From Mycobacterium sp. 1274761.0 (lineage in GTDB: Bacteria > Actinomycetota > Actinomycetes > Mycobacteriales > Mycobacteriaceae): a DNA stretch of 64,000 nt. The notes below the pieces were generated by a model. The model saw only the letters and a program-made list of their open reading frames with translations. It was not told where the DNA came from and searched no databases. The position numbers and the translations under genes were made by a program. The stretch spans positions 33,112-97,111 of the forward strand of contig NZ_LZMC01000021.1 in NCBI RefSeq assembly GCF_001668615.1. The letters run 5' to 3'. Within the stretch, counting starts at the first letter, position 1; the number at the start of each line of letters is the position of its first letter. Of this stretch, positions 27,909 through 36,197 are shown piece after piece.

Positions 27909-28455
27909 TTGCCAGTGCGGTCACGCCGCACCGGTACAGCGTCTCGCTGGCAGGCACCGAGTCGATCGACAAACCGGCAGCCAGCAGCGCCTGCGCCTTG
28001 AACGCCTGAGCGGCCGCCGAAGGCCGGTAACGCACGGCGCTGACCTTCTGATCGAGTGCATCCGCATCGCCCCAGAGCGCCACTTCGGCGCGGCGGCGGT
28101 CCGATACTGTGACGAACCGCCGCACCCGCGCGTCGGCGGTGTACACCTCGGCGGAGACGGCGAGGGTGCCGGCCCGATCCGGATCGTCGGTGATCGCCTC
28201 GAGGTCGCCGCTCAGGTCGAATACGTCGGCGCCCAGAATGCGCAGCGCCCGGTCGTCGGCGCGATCGGAGACCAGAACGCTGACGCGCCAGCCGGCCATG
28301 CTGCGGTCGTACAGCCAGCCGCCCGCCGACAGCACCACATCTGCGACATCGGCTGCAACAACGGTCATTTCGTGCCGCAGCACCGTGCTGGCGCGCAGCC
28401 GCGCCCGTGCCGGTCGTTGATCGTCGCGCTTGAAGGTGCGGGATGTCTGCGCCAC
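27898..28455 (-). CDS. Conserved mycobacterial protein of unknown function
   Basis: 185 residues from GTG 28455 (VAQTSRTFKRDDQRPARARL); the frame opens at ATG 28506, right after the thioesterase stop, but the added residues look non-coding. I recognise no domain. The protein is soluble, with alternating hydrophobic segments such as ADVVLSAGGWLYDRSMAGWRVSVLV and a repeated DRADDRAL / DDPDRAG pattern, compatible with an alpha/beta fold. It lies downstream of the thioesterase and may be its operon partner. Base composition and codon pattern look native. Confidence 0.7.
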   Translation of the reverse strand: MAQTSRTFKRDDQRPARARLRASTVLRHEMTVVAADVADVVLSAGGWLYDRSMAGWRVSVLVSDRADDRALRILGADVFDLSGDLEAITDDPDRAGTLAVSAEVYTADARVRRFVTVSDRRRAEVALWGDADALDQKVSAVRYRPSAAAQAFKAQALLAAGLSIDSVPASETLYRCGVTALAIRS

Positions 28456-28507
28456 AGACGACAGCGTGACACTTCTGCGCCAACTTGTAAAGGGCGCGTT
28501 CGGCATG

Positions 28508-29392
28508 TTACAGCCGCGACTGTTCCTTGATCGCCGTGTCGGATGTCCGCAGCGGACGGATCAGCGCGTCCTGAGTAAACGAAGCGATCAGCTCACCCTC
28601 TTCGGTGTGCACGGTGCCGCGGATGTAGGACATCCCGGCACCGACCTGGGTGCTCTCGTGGGAGTACAGGATCCAGCCGTTCCATCGAACCGGCTCGTGA
28701 AACGACACCGCCACCGTCATCGGCGCGGTCGATACCGTGAGGTGCGACTGGCTGGTGCCGATCCCCTCATGGGCACGCATGGTCGTCGAAATGCCAAGAT
28801 GGCCAGTGAAATACGCAATCAACGCCTTGGCGAGGTCGTCGCGTTCAGGGATTGGGTCGTAGTGCAGCCAGGCATAGATTTCCGGCGGCCCCACCTCGTC
28901 GGGACTGTTCACATCGACCACGTCGACCAACCGCACGTCGCGACCCACCATCGGCATCTGGCAGACATTGGCATCCCCCGGCGCGGTCACGTGCGGACGG
29001 GGCAGGTGATGACGGATCACGTCGCCGGTGGGCACATCGGCGAGAAGCGTTGCGGTAACACAGCGCTTACCGTTCTGCGTGGCGGTCACCACCGCCGTCG
29101 CGGTGGATCGACCTTCGGCGACAACATCGATCTCCAGCTCCACCGGACCCGCCGCGACCAGCACCGCGCGCGCGAACACCGCGTACACCGACCGCACCGA
29201 CTTTCCCCCGAACCGCTTGGCGGCGGCGACGACCATCTGCGCCAGCACCTGGGTGCCTTCGACAACCTGGCGGTCGTCCTCGCCGGCGGGACCCGTTTGG
29301 GCGATGAAGCGGTTCTCGCCATCAGGAGCCACGTCGAACAGGTCGAGCAGTGACTGCACCGTCCATGGCGTCTGCGCTGAGTGTGTCGTCAT
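28508..29392 (-). CDS. Acyl-CoA thioesterase (TesB-like double hotdog)
   Basis: 294 residues from ATG 29392 (MTTHSAQTPWTVQSLLDLFDV); the track upstream to 29695 is antisense to the TetR gene. Hotdog features are RFIAQTGPAGEDDRQVVEGTQ in the first half and the second hotdog containing SPDEVGPPEIYAWLHY and WNGWILYSHESTQVGAGMSYIRG. The latter resembles the YSHESPSA-type signature of TesB/acyl-CoA thioesterase II. It hydrolyses acyl-CoA to free acid and CoA. The 7-bp-arm palindrome at 29426 lies 33 nt upstream of the start and no ribosome-binding site is seen, so a leaderless or short-leader transcript controlled by the adjacent TetR is likely. Confidence 0.88.
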   Translation of the reverse strand: MTTHSAQTPWTVQSLLDLFDVAPDGENRFIAQTGPAGEDDRQVVEGTQVLAQMVVAAAKRFGGKSVRSVYAVFARAVLVAAGPVELEIDVVAEGRSTATAVVTATQNGKRCVTATLLADVPTGDVIRHHLPRPHVTAPGDANVCQMPMVGRDVRLVDVVDVNSPDEVGPPEIYAWLHYDPIPERDDLAKALIAYFTGHLGISTTMRAHEGIGTSQSHLTVSTAPMTVAVSFHEPVRWNGWILYSHESTQVGAGMSYIRGTVHTEEGELIASFTQDALIRPLRTSDTAIKEQSRL

Positions 29393-29425
29393 GGGAGGGA
29401 ACAGTAACCGAGCATCCGCAAAAGC

Positions 29426-29440
29426 GGTAATGTCATTACC
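29426..29440. promoter_or_regulatory. Palindromic operator, copy 1 (GGTAATGTCATTACC)
   Basis: Perfect 7-bp inverted repeat with a single central base, in the divergent region between the thioesterase (33 nt from its ATG) and tetR. The same 15 bases recur at 30231-30245 in front of the amidohydrolase. This strongly suggests the binding site of the TetR protein encoded between them. Confidence 0.82.
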
Positions 29441-29555
29441 AGGGCTTGAGCATCGACGCAATGTCACGCTGAGAGCGACGTCGCGGCTATATATGCACGG
29501 CGACACTGTCAGGCTGACATTTGTGCCGAGTACCGCGAGCGGGAAGGTGTCAACG

Positions 29556-30179
29556 ATGGCGAAGTCGAGCGCCCGCTCCTCCGCCGACGCCGATATCGAG
29601 CCCCGCGAGCGGCGGTTCATGAAGTCCGCGCTGGCGATCCTTGGCGAGACCGGCCGCACCGACTTCACCGTGCTGGAGGTCGTCGAACGCTCCAAGACCT
29701 CGTTGCGATCCTTCTATCAGCATTTCTCCACCAAGGACGAGTTGCTGCTCGCATTGATCGACAAGATCATGTCCGAATCCACACGCAAGTGGCGCAGCGA
29801 CACCGCCGACCTGCCGCCGGTCGCTGCGCTAAAGATGCTGATCGACCGGATCTGCAGGCCGGCCGAAACCACCACCCAGGACAAGGTGAACCGCGGCCTG
29901 ACCAACTACAACGATCGCCTCGCCGAGACCCTGCCGCGCGAATACGCCCGGGTGCTCTCCCCTCTCCACGAGCTGATCAAGGACATCATCAACCGCGGCA
30001 TCGCCGAAGGCTCATTCCGCAGCGACGTCGACGTCGACGCCACCGCCGCGCTCATCATGCAGACGGCGCTTGGCGCCATGCGCCTGCATGTCCTCGGCGC
30101 GGAGCTCAACGGAGTCCCAGTCGGGGCGCGTCACATCTTCGACTTCTGCGTCACCGCGCTCGGGGCCGACCCGGCCTGA
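29556..30179 (+). CDS. TetR/AcrR-family regulator of the thioesterase-amidohydrolase-FadE unit
   Basis: 207 residues from ATG 29556 with GGGAAGG upstream. The N-terminal HTH reads RRFMKSALAILGETGRTDFTVLEVVERSKTSLRSFYQHFSTKDELL (typical TetR helix-turn-helix, given in parts), and the C-terminal helices include ALIMQTALGAMRLHVLGAELNG, a ligand-binding all-helical domain. Because two identical palindromes flank it (29426 and 30231), it most likely represses the divergent thioesterase, perhaps itself, and the downstream amidohydrolase operon, with an acyl-CoA-like effector. The ligand is inference. Confidence 0.93.
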   Translation: MAKSSARSSADADIEPRERRFMKSALAILGETGRTDFTVLEVVERSKTSLRSFYQHFSTKDELLLALIDKIMSESTRKWRSDTADLPPVAALKMLIDRICRPAETTTQDKVNRGLTNYNDRLAETLPREYARVLSPLHELIKDIINRGIAEGSFRSDVDVDATAALIMQTALGAMRLHVLGAELNGVPVGARHIFDFCVTALGADPA

Positions 30180-30228
30180 CCTGCCGAGAAACTGCTTCTC
30201 AGGCCCCGGTGTTTTCGCTGGTCCGAAA

Positions 30229-30247
30229 GTGGTAATGTCATTACCAC
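30229..30247. promoter_or_regulatory. Palindromic operator, copy 2
   Basis: GTGGTAATG-T-CATTACCAC, 9-bp perfect arms around one base, centred 41 nt upstream of the amidohydrolase ATG. The core 15 bases are identical to the copy at 29426-29440; the flanks give this copy two extra paired positions per arm. Confidence 0.83.
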
Positions 30248-30278
30248 CAGCTCAGAACCAGACTCTCAGGAGGCGAAG

Positions 30279-31505
30279 ATGGCCGCCCGACAGCTGCCCT
30301 ATCCGGTGTTCGACGCCGACAACCACTTCTACGAGCCGAAAGAGGCGTTGACGCAGTTCCTGCCGGACCGCCGCAAGAACGCCATCGATTACATCGAGGT
30401 CCGCGGACGCACCAAGATCATGGTGCGCAACCAGGTCAGCGACTACATTCCGAACCCGACGTTCGAAGTCGTCGCGCGGCCGGGCGCCCAGGAGGAGTAC
30501 TTCAAGCACGGCAGCGGCGGCAAGAGTTTCCGCGAGGTTATGGGCAAGCCGATGAAGGCGATTCCGGCGTTCCGCGAACCCGCCGCACGCCTCGAGGTCA
30601 TGGACAGCCTCGGCCTCGATTACTCCCTGATGTTCCCGACCCTGGCCAGCCTGGTCGAGGAGCGGATGAAGGACGACCCCGAACTCATCGCCGACGTCAT
30701 CCACGCCCTCAACGTGTGGATGTACGAGACATGGCAGTTCAACTACGAAGACCGGATCTTCTCCACGCCGGTGATCAACCTGGGCATCATGGACCGCGCA
30801 CTCGAAGAGCTCGAATGGTGTTTGGAGCGCGGCGCCAAGACGGTGCTGGTGCGGCCCGCGCCGGTGCCCGGGCTGCGCGGCACCCGGTCGTTCGGCCTGC
30901 CCGAGTTCGATCCGTTCTGGGACGCCTGCGTGAAGGCCGGCATCCCGGTGTCGATGCACGCCTCGGACTCTGGATATGCCGAATACCTCAACGACTGGGA
31001 GCCCGCCGACGAGTACTTGCCGTTCAAGCCGACCGCGTTCCGGATGGTGTCGATGGGCAAGCGTCCCATCGAGGACTCGATGGCAGCGCTGGTGTGCCAT
31101 GGCGCGCTGACCCGCAACCCGGACCTGCGGGTTCTGTCGATCGAGAACGGGGCGGACTGGGTGCCCTACCTGTTCAAGCAGTTCGACGGCGTGTACAAGA
31201 AGATGCCGCAGGAGTTCCCGGAGAACCCGATCGAGGCGTTCAAGCGCGGCGTGTACGTCGCTCCGTTCTGGGAGGACGACTTCGCCAAGATGGCCGAGCT
31301 GATCGGTGTCGACCGGGTGATCTTCGGATCTGACTGGCCGCACCCGGAGGGTCTCGCCGAGCCGACCAAGCTGATCGACGACCTGCAGGGCCTCGACGAA
31401 GAGGGGCAACGAAAGGTCATGGGCGGCAACATGATCGATCTGTTCAAGGTGCCCAACAAGATCGTCCACAATCCGGACGTTCCGCCTCTGGTGATCCCTG
31501 CCTGA
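30279..31505 (+). CDS. Amidohydrolase_2 family metal-dependent hydrolase
   Basis: 408 residues with a strong AGGAGG ribosome-binding site. The TIM-barrel amidohydrolase 2 family is recognised by the N-terminal VFDADNHFYEP (metal-binding DxDxH), the central PVSMHASDSGYAEY His and the C-terminal RVIFGSDWPHPEGLAEP with the metal-binding Asp. Members hydrolyse or decarboxylate ring-containing carboxylic substrates. It heads an operon with two acyl-CoA dehydrogenase genes (0-nt and 1-nt spacings) and is preceded by an operator, so the three act on one pathway. Confidence 0.92.
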   Translation: MAARQLPYPVFDADNHFYEPKEALTQFLPDRRKNAIDYIEVRGRTKIMVRNQVSDYIPNPTFEVVARPGAQEEYFKHGSGGKSFREVMGKPMKAIPAFREPAARLEVMDSLGLDYSLMFPTLASLVEERMKDDPELIADVIHALNVWMYETWQFNYEDRIFSTPVINLGIMDRALEELEWCLERGAKTVLVRPAPVPGLRGTRSFGLPEFDPFWDACVKAGIPVSMHASDSGYAEYLNDWEPADEYLPFKPTAFRMVSMGKRPIEDSMAALVCHGALTRNPDLRVLSIENGADWVPYLFKQFDGVYKKMPQEFPENPIEAFKRGVYVAPFWEDDFAKMAELIGVDRVIFGSDWPHPEGLAEPTKLIDDLQGLDEEGQRKVMGGNMIDLFKVPNKIVHNPDVPPLVIPA

Positions 31506-32636
31506 ATGAGCGAACCCACGAACCCCGAGGTCCTGCTCTTCGCCTCGACGACACAGTCGTTCCTGGAGAAAGAAGCATCGCTGAGCCGGCTGCGTGAACT
31601 CCACGCTGCCGGCATCTCCTTCGACACCGGCTGGTGGCGGCGGGCGGCCGACCTCGGCTGGACGAGCCTGCTGGTGCCCGAGAACCTCGGCGGGGGTTCC
31701 GTCTCGGGCAACGGCGTGAAAGACCTGGCGCTGGTGGCCGAACTCGCGGGCAAGACCGTCGCGCCCGGGCCGCTGCACCCCGTCAGCACGGTGCTCGCCG
31801 GTCTCGTCGAGGCACCGGAAAACCACTTGGAGACAATCGAATCGCTGGTCAGCGGTGAGCTCATCGCGTCGTGGGCGGTGGACGAGCCCGGGCGATCCTG
31901 GGCGCCGCTGCAACCCACCCTCACTGCGACGCCCACCGGTTCGGGTATCCGGCTCGACGGCGTCAAGGATCGCGTCGAGGCAGGCGACCGGAGCGAGGTC
32001 CTGCTCGTGGTGGCGAACTGCGAGGACTCCGTCGTGCAGTTCCTGGTGCCGACCGACGCGGCGGGCGTGCGCATCGAGGCGCAGCGATCGCTCGACCTTG
32101 TGAAGAGCTACGCGCGTGTGCATTTCGACGGTGTTGAGATCGACGCTTCGGCAGCCGTCGGCTCGGCCGAGCAGACCGCGGAACTGATTGCCCGGCAGAG
32201 CCAGATCGCGCAGATTCTGCAGTGCGCCGAGGTCGTCGGCATCCTCGACGCGGTCTTGAAGTTCACCATCCAGTGGGGATTCGACCGGCACTCGTTCGGC
32301 CGGCCGCTCGGCTCGTATCAGGCGCTCAAGCACAAATACGCCGATTTGAAGATTTGGTTCGAGGCGTGCAAGGCCGCCACCAATGCCGCAGTCGCCGAAG
32401 TCGCCGACCGCTCCCCCAACGCGGAGATGGCGGTCAGCGTCGCGAAATCCTATGTGGGCGAATACGCCCCAGGCATGCTGCAGGACTGCATACAGCTGCA
32501 CGGTGGAATCGGCGTGACGTGGGAGCACGACTTGCACATCTACCTGCGGCGGGTCATGCTCGACCGCTCGATGTTCGGCACTCCGGAGGATCACAACCTG
32601 CGCGCCTATGCCCTGACCGAGCGGGAGTCTGCCTGA
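31506..32636 (+). CDS. Acyl-CoA dehydrogenase, smaller subunit of a two-gene FadE pair
   Basis: 376 residues; ATG follows the preceding TGA directly. The fold is acyl-CoA dehydrogenase: GWTSLLVPENLGGGSVSGNG, SWAVDEPGR, then WGFDRHSFGRPLGSYQALKHKYAD and the C-terminal QLHGGIGVTWEHDLHIYLRR. The middle beta domain is short and diverged compared with the second gene. This matches the alpha2beta2 FadE pairs of actinobacteria (such as the steroid-side-chain ChsE type), where one subunit supplies part of the FAD site and the other the catalytic base. The substrate of this pair is unknown. Confidence 0.9.
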   Translation: MSEPTNPEVLLFASTTQSFLEKEASLSRLRELHAAGISFDTGWWRRAADLGWTSLLVPENLGGGSVSGNGVKDLALVAELAGKTVAPGPLHPVSTVLAGLVEAPENHLETIESLVSGELIASWAVDEPGRSWAPLQPTLTATPTGSGIRLDGVKDRVEAGDRSEVLLVVANCEDSVVQFLVPTDAAGVRIEAQRSLDLVKSYARVHFDGVEIDASAAVGSAEQTAELIARQSQIAQILQCAEVVGILDAVLKFTIQWGFDRHSFGRPLGSYQALKHKYADLKIWFEACKAATNAAVAEVADRSPNAEMAVSVAKSYVGEYAPGMLQDCIQLHGGIGVTWEHDLHIYLRRVMLDRSMFGTPEDHNLRAYALTERESA

Positions 32637-32637
32637 C

Positions 32638-33891
32638 ATGACCGAGACGACGTCGGCCCCGCCGATCACCGAAACCGTCGCCGAGTTCGCCGAGCGGGCC
32701 GCCGCGTGGCTCGCCGCGAACATGCCACGCATCGACCCGGCCAATCCCCCCGAGGCCGACCGCGGCGAGGAAGCGCCGTGGCAACGCGCACGTCAGCTGC
32801 AGAAGATGCTCTACGAGGGCGGGTTCGCCGGTATCTGCTTCCCGCGCGAGTACGGCGGGCTGGGACTGCCCATCGAGTATCAGCGGGCGTTCGACGAGGT
32901 CTCGCGCGAATACGAGTTGCCCGTCATCCTCAACACCCCGACGTTCACGATCTGTGCGGCAACCATTCTCGACACCGGCAGCGAAGAGCAGAAGAAGCAG
33001 CACATCTCAGCCGCGTTGCGCGGCGACGAGGTGCTGGTCCAGTTGCTGTCGGAGCCCAGCGGCGGATCCGACCTGGCGGGTGTCATCACCCGCGCCGATC
33101 GCAAAGGCGACAAGTGGATCGTCAACGGCGCAAAGACGTGGAGCACAAGCGCTTTCGCCGCGGACTACGGGTTGATGCTGGCGCGGACCAATTGGGACGT
33201 GCCCAAGCACGAAGGCCTGACCATGTTCCTGGTCCCGATCAACAGCCCCGGCATCACGCTGCGGCGCATCAAGCAGGTGAACGGCTCCGTCGAGTTCTGC
33301 GAGGAGTTCTTCGACAACCTCGAGCTCGGCGACGACGCCGTCGTCGGTGAGGTCAACGAGGGCTGGCACGTCGCGTCGCGGCAGCTGTATCACGAAAGGC
33401 GCGCTGTCGGTGGAGGTTCGGAGTTCGCCAGCGGCATCGGCGCCGAGGGCAAGACCGATGTGCCCATCGACTGGGTCGGGCTTCTCAAGTCGACGGGGCT
33501 AGCCGACAACGAACGCGCCCGCGAGCGGGCGGGCCGGGCGATCGTGCACAAGGCGGTGCAGGAACGGCTGGTCGACCACGTGTACCACGGTGTCCTCGAC
33601 GGCTCGCTACCTCCGGCTGCCGGCTCGATCATCCGCATCACCCACGCCGAGACCCATCAGGTGGGATTCGACACCGCCGTCGAGCTGACCGGCAGCCTGG
33701 GAGTCGTCGACGGCCACGACAACCTGATCCGGTTCGGCGAGCGCTATCTGTCGCGCCAGACAGCAGCGCTCGGTGGCGGCACAACCGAAATCGCCCGCAA
33801 CATCATCGGCGAACGGGTCCTCGGCTTTCCGCGCGAGGCGGCCGCCGATCGCGGCGTGCCGTTCAAAGACGTCAAGCGGAACAAGGCCTGA
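32638..33891 (+). CDS. Acyl-CoA dehydrogenase, larger subunit of the FadE pair
   Basis: 417 residues, ATG 1 nt after the previous stop. Motifs: FPREYGGLGLPIEYQRAFDEV, the FAD/substrate strand VQLLSEPSGGSDLAGV, WIVNGAKTWSTSAFAADYGLM and the C-terminal GGGTTEIARNIIGERVLGFPRE. The residue that is catalytic Glu in MCAD-like enzymes is not obvious at the usual place near GGGTTEI, in line with heteromeric FadE proteins in which the base comes from another position or subunit. Last gene of the amidohydrolase operon; the convergent radical SAM gene ends 7 nt beyond. Confidence 0.92.
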   Translation: MTETTSAPPITETVAEFAERAAAWLAANMPRIDPANPPEADRGEEAPWQRARQLQKMLYEGGFAGICFPREYGGLGLPIEYQRAFDEVSREYELPVILNTPTFTICAATILDTGSEEQKKQHISAALRGDEVLVQLLSEPSGGSDLAGVITRADRKGDKWIVNGAKTWSTSAFAADYGLMLARTNWDVPKHEGLTMFLVPINSPGITLRRIKQVNGSVEFCEEFFDNLELGDDAVVGEVNEGWHVASRQLYHERRAVGGGSEFASGIGAEGKTDVPIDWVGLLKSTGLADNERARERAGRAIVHKAVQERLVDHVYHGVLDGSLPPAAGSIIRITHAETHQVGFDTAVELTGSLGVVDGHDNLIRFGERYLSRQTAALGGGTTEIARNIIGERVLGFPREAAADRGVPFKDVKRNKA

Positions 33892-33898
33892 TCGCCAT

Positions 33899-34915
33899 CT
33901 AGAACAAGGTGGGCTGAGCCACCTCGGTTGGCGGGACCGCCGACGCCTCCGCCGTGCGGAACGGTCTGCGATCGGGCGCCAACCCGTACTGGTTCACCAA
34001 CGGAGTAACTCTGTCGCGCAGCATATTTCGATAGTCGGCGGGCAGATATGCGCCGCGCCGGTACAACTGACGGTATTCGGCGACCAGCTCCGGATGCGAG
34101 CGCGCCAGCCATGACATGAACCAGCCGCGGGTCGATCCGCGGAGGTGCAGACCGAACACCGTCACCCCGTTGGCGCCCGCGGCCGCGATCTGACCGAGCA
34201 AGGTGTCCAGGTGCTCGACGGAGTCGGTCAGCCTCGGCAGCACCGGGGCGACCATCACATGGCAGTCCAGGCCCGCGTCGCGGATTGCGGTGACCAACCC
34301 CAGCCGCGCCTGCGGCGTGGGCGTTCCCGGCTCAACATCCCTGTGCAACACCGGATCCCCGATGGCAAGTGACACCGCAACGCTGACGTTCACCCGCGTC
34401 GCCACGTCGGCGATGAGCGGAAGGTCACGTCGCAGCAGCGTGCCCTTGGTGAGGATCGAGAACGGTGTCCCCGTGTCGGCCAGCGCCGCAATGATTCCCG
34501 GCATGAGAGCGTAGCGACCCTCGGCGCGCTGATACGGATCGGTGTTGGTGCCCAGCGCCACGGTCTCGCGGCGCCACGACTTGCGGTGCAGTTCGCGCCG
34601 CAGCACCTCGGCGACGTTGGTCTTGACGACGATCTGTGAGTCGAAGTCGGTGCCGCAGCCCATGTCGAGGTATTCGTGGGTGGGTCGCGCGAAACAGTAC
34701 CGGCAGGCATGGGAACACCCGCGGTAGCCGTTGACCGTCTAGCGGAACGGCACCATCGACATCTCGGGCACCTTGTTCAAGGCCGACTTGCAGAGGATTT
34801 CGTGAAACGTGATGCCCTCGAATTCCGGCGTGCGCACGCTGCGGACGAAACCCATGCGCTGTAGACCCGGCAGGGCGCCGTCATCGACGCCGATACCCTG
34901 GCCGTCCCACCGCAT
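33899..34915 (-). pseudogene. Rv2578c-type radical SAM (SplB-like) gene with in-frame amber codon 59
   Basis: The reading frame from ATG 34915 encodes MRWDGQGIGVDDGALPGLQR through LNKVPEMSMVPFR, then TAG at 34741-34739, then continues in the same frame with TVNGYRGCSHACRYCFARP (the CxxxCxxC iron-sulfur motif, Cys 67/71/74) and ends normally at 33899 (338 codons in total). The M. tuberculosis homologue has Tyr at this codon, so a TAC-to-TAG change is the simplest explanation. No start codon lies between the TAG and the cluster motif, so reinitiation would lose the 4Fe-4S site. The intact family is related to spore photoproduct lyase (COG1533). A perfect SOS box lies 8 nt upstream of the ATG. 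Confidence 0.88.
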
Positions 34916-34923
34916 CCCTCAAT

Positions 34924-34939
34924 TCGAACTCACGTTCGA
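34924..34939. promoter_or_regulatory. LexA (SOS) box
   Basis: TCGAAC-TCAC-GTTCGA, an exact match to the mycobacterial LexA-binding consensus TCGAAC(N4)GTTCGA; the outer T/A extends the arms to 7 bp (34923-34940). It is placed directly upstream of the radical SAM gene and between it and the end of the alcohol dehydrogenase gene, so it can only serve the former. Confidence 0.9.
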
Positions 34940-34946
34940 ACCGTTG

Positions 34947-35972
34947 TCAAGCGTTCGGAAGCACGATCGACTTGAGGCTGGCCGGGTCGGCGTCGCTGTT
35001 GAGCGCATCATCGACGTGGTCGAGATCGAAGCGTCCGGTCACCAGCGAGTCGACGTCCACGGCGCCCGAGGTCACCAGATGGGTTGCCGCCGGCCAGGTG
35101 TCGGTGTAGCGGAACACACCCGTCACGACCAACTCCATGTTCTGGATGTAGGACACCGGCAGGCGGTAGTTGTCGGCACCCATACCGACGAGCACGACGC
35201 GGCCTGCGGGCCCAGTGGCCTTGATGCCGTCGACGACCGCGGACGGCGCACCGCTGGCGTCGATGAAAGCGTCGACCTCTGGGGTCAGGGCCGCGACGTC
35301 GACGGACGAGGGATCCAGCGTCTCGGTGGCACCGAACCGCCGCACTCGATCCCGTCGCGCCGGCGCCGGATCGGAGACGACGATCCGCGCCGCGCCGAAC
35401 GCCCGCGCGGTCTGTGCGCACATCACCCCGATCGGACCTGCGCCGGCGATCAGCACGCTCGTTCCGGGGGCCACGGCGGCCTTGCGCATCGCGGCAATCG
35501 CCACCGACAACGGCTCCAGCAGTGCGGCAGCCTCGTCCGACATCGAATCAGGCACCGGATGCGCCATCTCGGCGTCGATGGTCACGAACCGGCACAGCGC
35601 GCCGTCGACCGGCGGGGTGGCGAAGAACCGCATGTGCGGGCACAGGTTGTAGCGGCCGGACAGGCAGTGGTGGCATCGGCGACACGGCCGTTGCGGCTCG
35701 ACTGCCACGCGCTGGCCGACCCGTCCCGGGTCGACGTCCGCGCCGGCCGCGGCGATACGCCCGGACAGTTCATGGCCGAGGATCATCGGCGCGCGAACCA
35801 CATAGTCGCCGATGCGGCCGTGACGGTAATAGTGAACGTCGGATCCGCAGACACCGACCGCGGCGACCTCGACGAGCACTTCGTGCGGAGCGGGCGAGGG
35901 CACCGGGCGTTCCTCGACGGTCAGGCTGCCGACACCGGTCAACACGCTGGCGCGCATGGTCTCTGAAGACAT
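34947..35972 (-). CDS. Zinc-dependent medium-chain dehydrogenase (sorbitol/threonine dehydrogenase type)
   Basis: 341 residues. Catalytic zinc ligands: Cys in VGVCGSDVHYY, His-Glu in ILGHELSGRI; structural zinc cysteines in CRRCHHCLSGRYNLC. NAD-binding motif SVLIAGAGPIGVMCAQ and VVSDPAPARRDRV (Asp at the end of strand 2, suggesting NAD preference). It would oxidise a secondary alcohol or polyol such as iditol/sorbitol/butanediol. The gene is separated from its neighbours by a 225-nt AT-richer region upstream. The start may be ATG 35972 or ATG 35957. Confidence 0.92.
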   Translation of the reverse strand: MSSETMRASVLTGVGSLTVEERPVPSPAPHEVLVEVAAVGVCGSDVHYYRHGRIGDYVVRAPMILGHELSGRIAAAGADVDPGRVGQRVAVEPQRPCRRCHHCLSGRYNLCPHMRFFATPPVDGALCRFVTIDAEMAHPVPDSMSDEAAALLEPLSVAIAAMRKAAVAPGTSVLIAGAGPIGVMCAQTARAFGAARIVVSDPAPARRDRVRRFGATETLDPSSVDVAALTPEVDAFIDASGAPSAVVDGIKATGPAGRVVLVGMGADNYRLPVSYIQNMELVVTGVFRYTDTWPAATHLVTSGAVDVDSLVTGRFDLDHVDDALNSDADPASLKSIVLPNA

Positions 35973-36039
35973 GTCTCGATGATGCCGCGACCTCGGTGGC
36001 TGGGCCGTCTACGACGCAAAAGCAGATGCCACATATGGC

Positions 36040-36170
36040 GCCATTAATTTTCGCGGTAGTTTACTTTCATCGTATTTCTAACAGATAACTAGCACTATCT
36101 AGGTTTACTTGTTACATTGCTGAATCTGCATGCTCTTGCGTTTGTTCGAGAACAATATGTCGGATCCGGC
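36040..36170. promoter_or_regulatory. AT-rich leader with small dyads
   Basis: This stretch is visibly AT-rich (ATTAATTTTCGCGG, TTACTTTCATCGTATTTC) in an otherwise GC-rich window. It contains AGATA-N8-TATCT (36083-36100) and TTGTTC-GA-GAACAA (36142-36155). It is the likely promoter and regulatory region of the 36198-37791 pair and of the divergent dehydrogenase. Confidence 0.5.
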
Positions 36171-36197
36171 GCCGAATCCACCTCTGAGGGAGAGCCC

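Noticed and set aside
30252..32744. 830-codon minus-strand frame opposite the amidohydrolase-FadE operon
   Set aside because: Pure antisense of three well-supported genes; no recognisable domains and typical low-complexity RR/HD-rich translation.
36142..36155. TTGTTC-GA-GAACAA considered as a second SOS box
   Set aside because: The spacer is 2 nt and the half-sites are GTTC outward, so it does not match TCGAAC-N4-GTTCGA.
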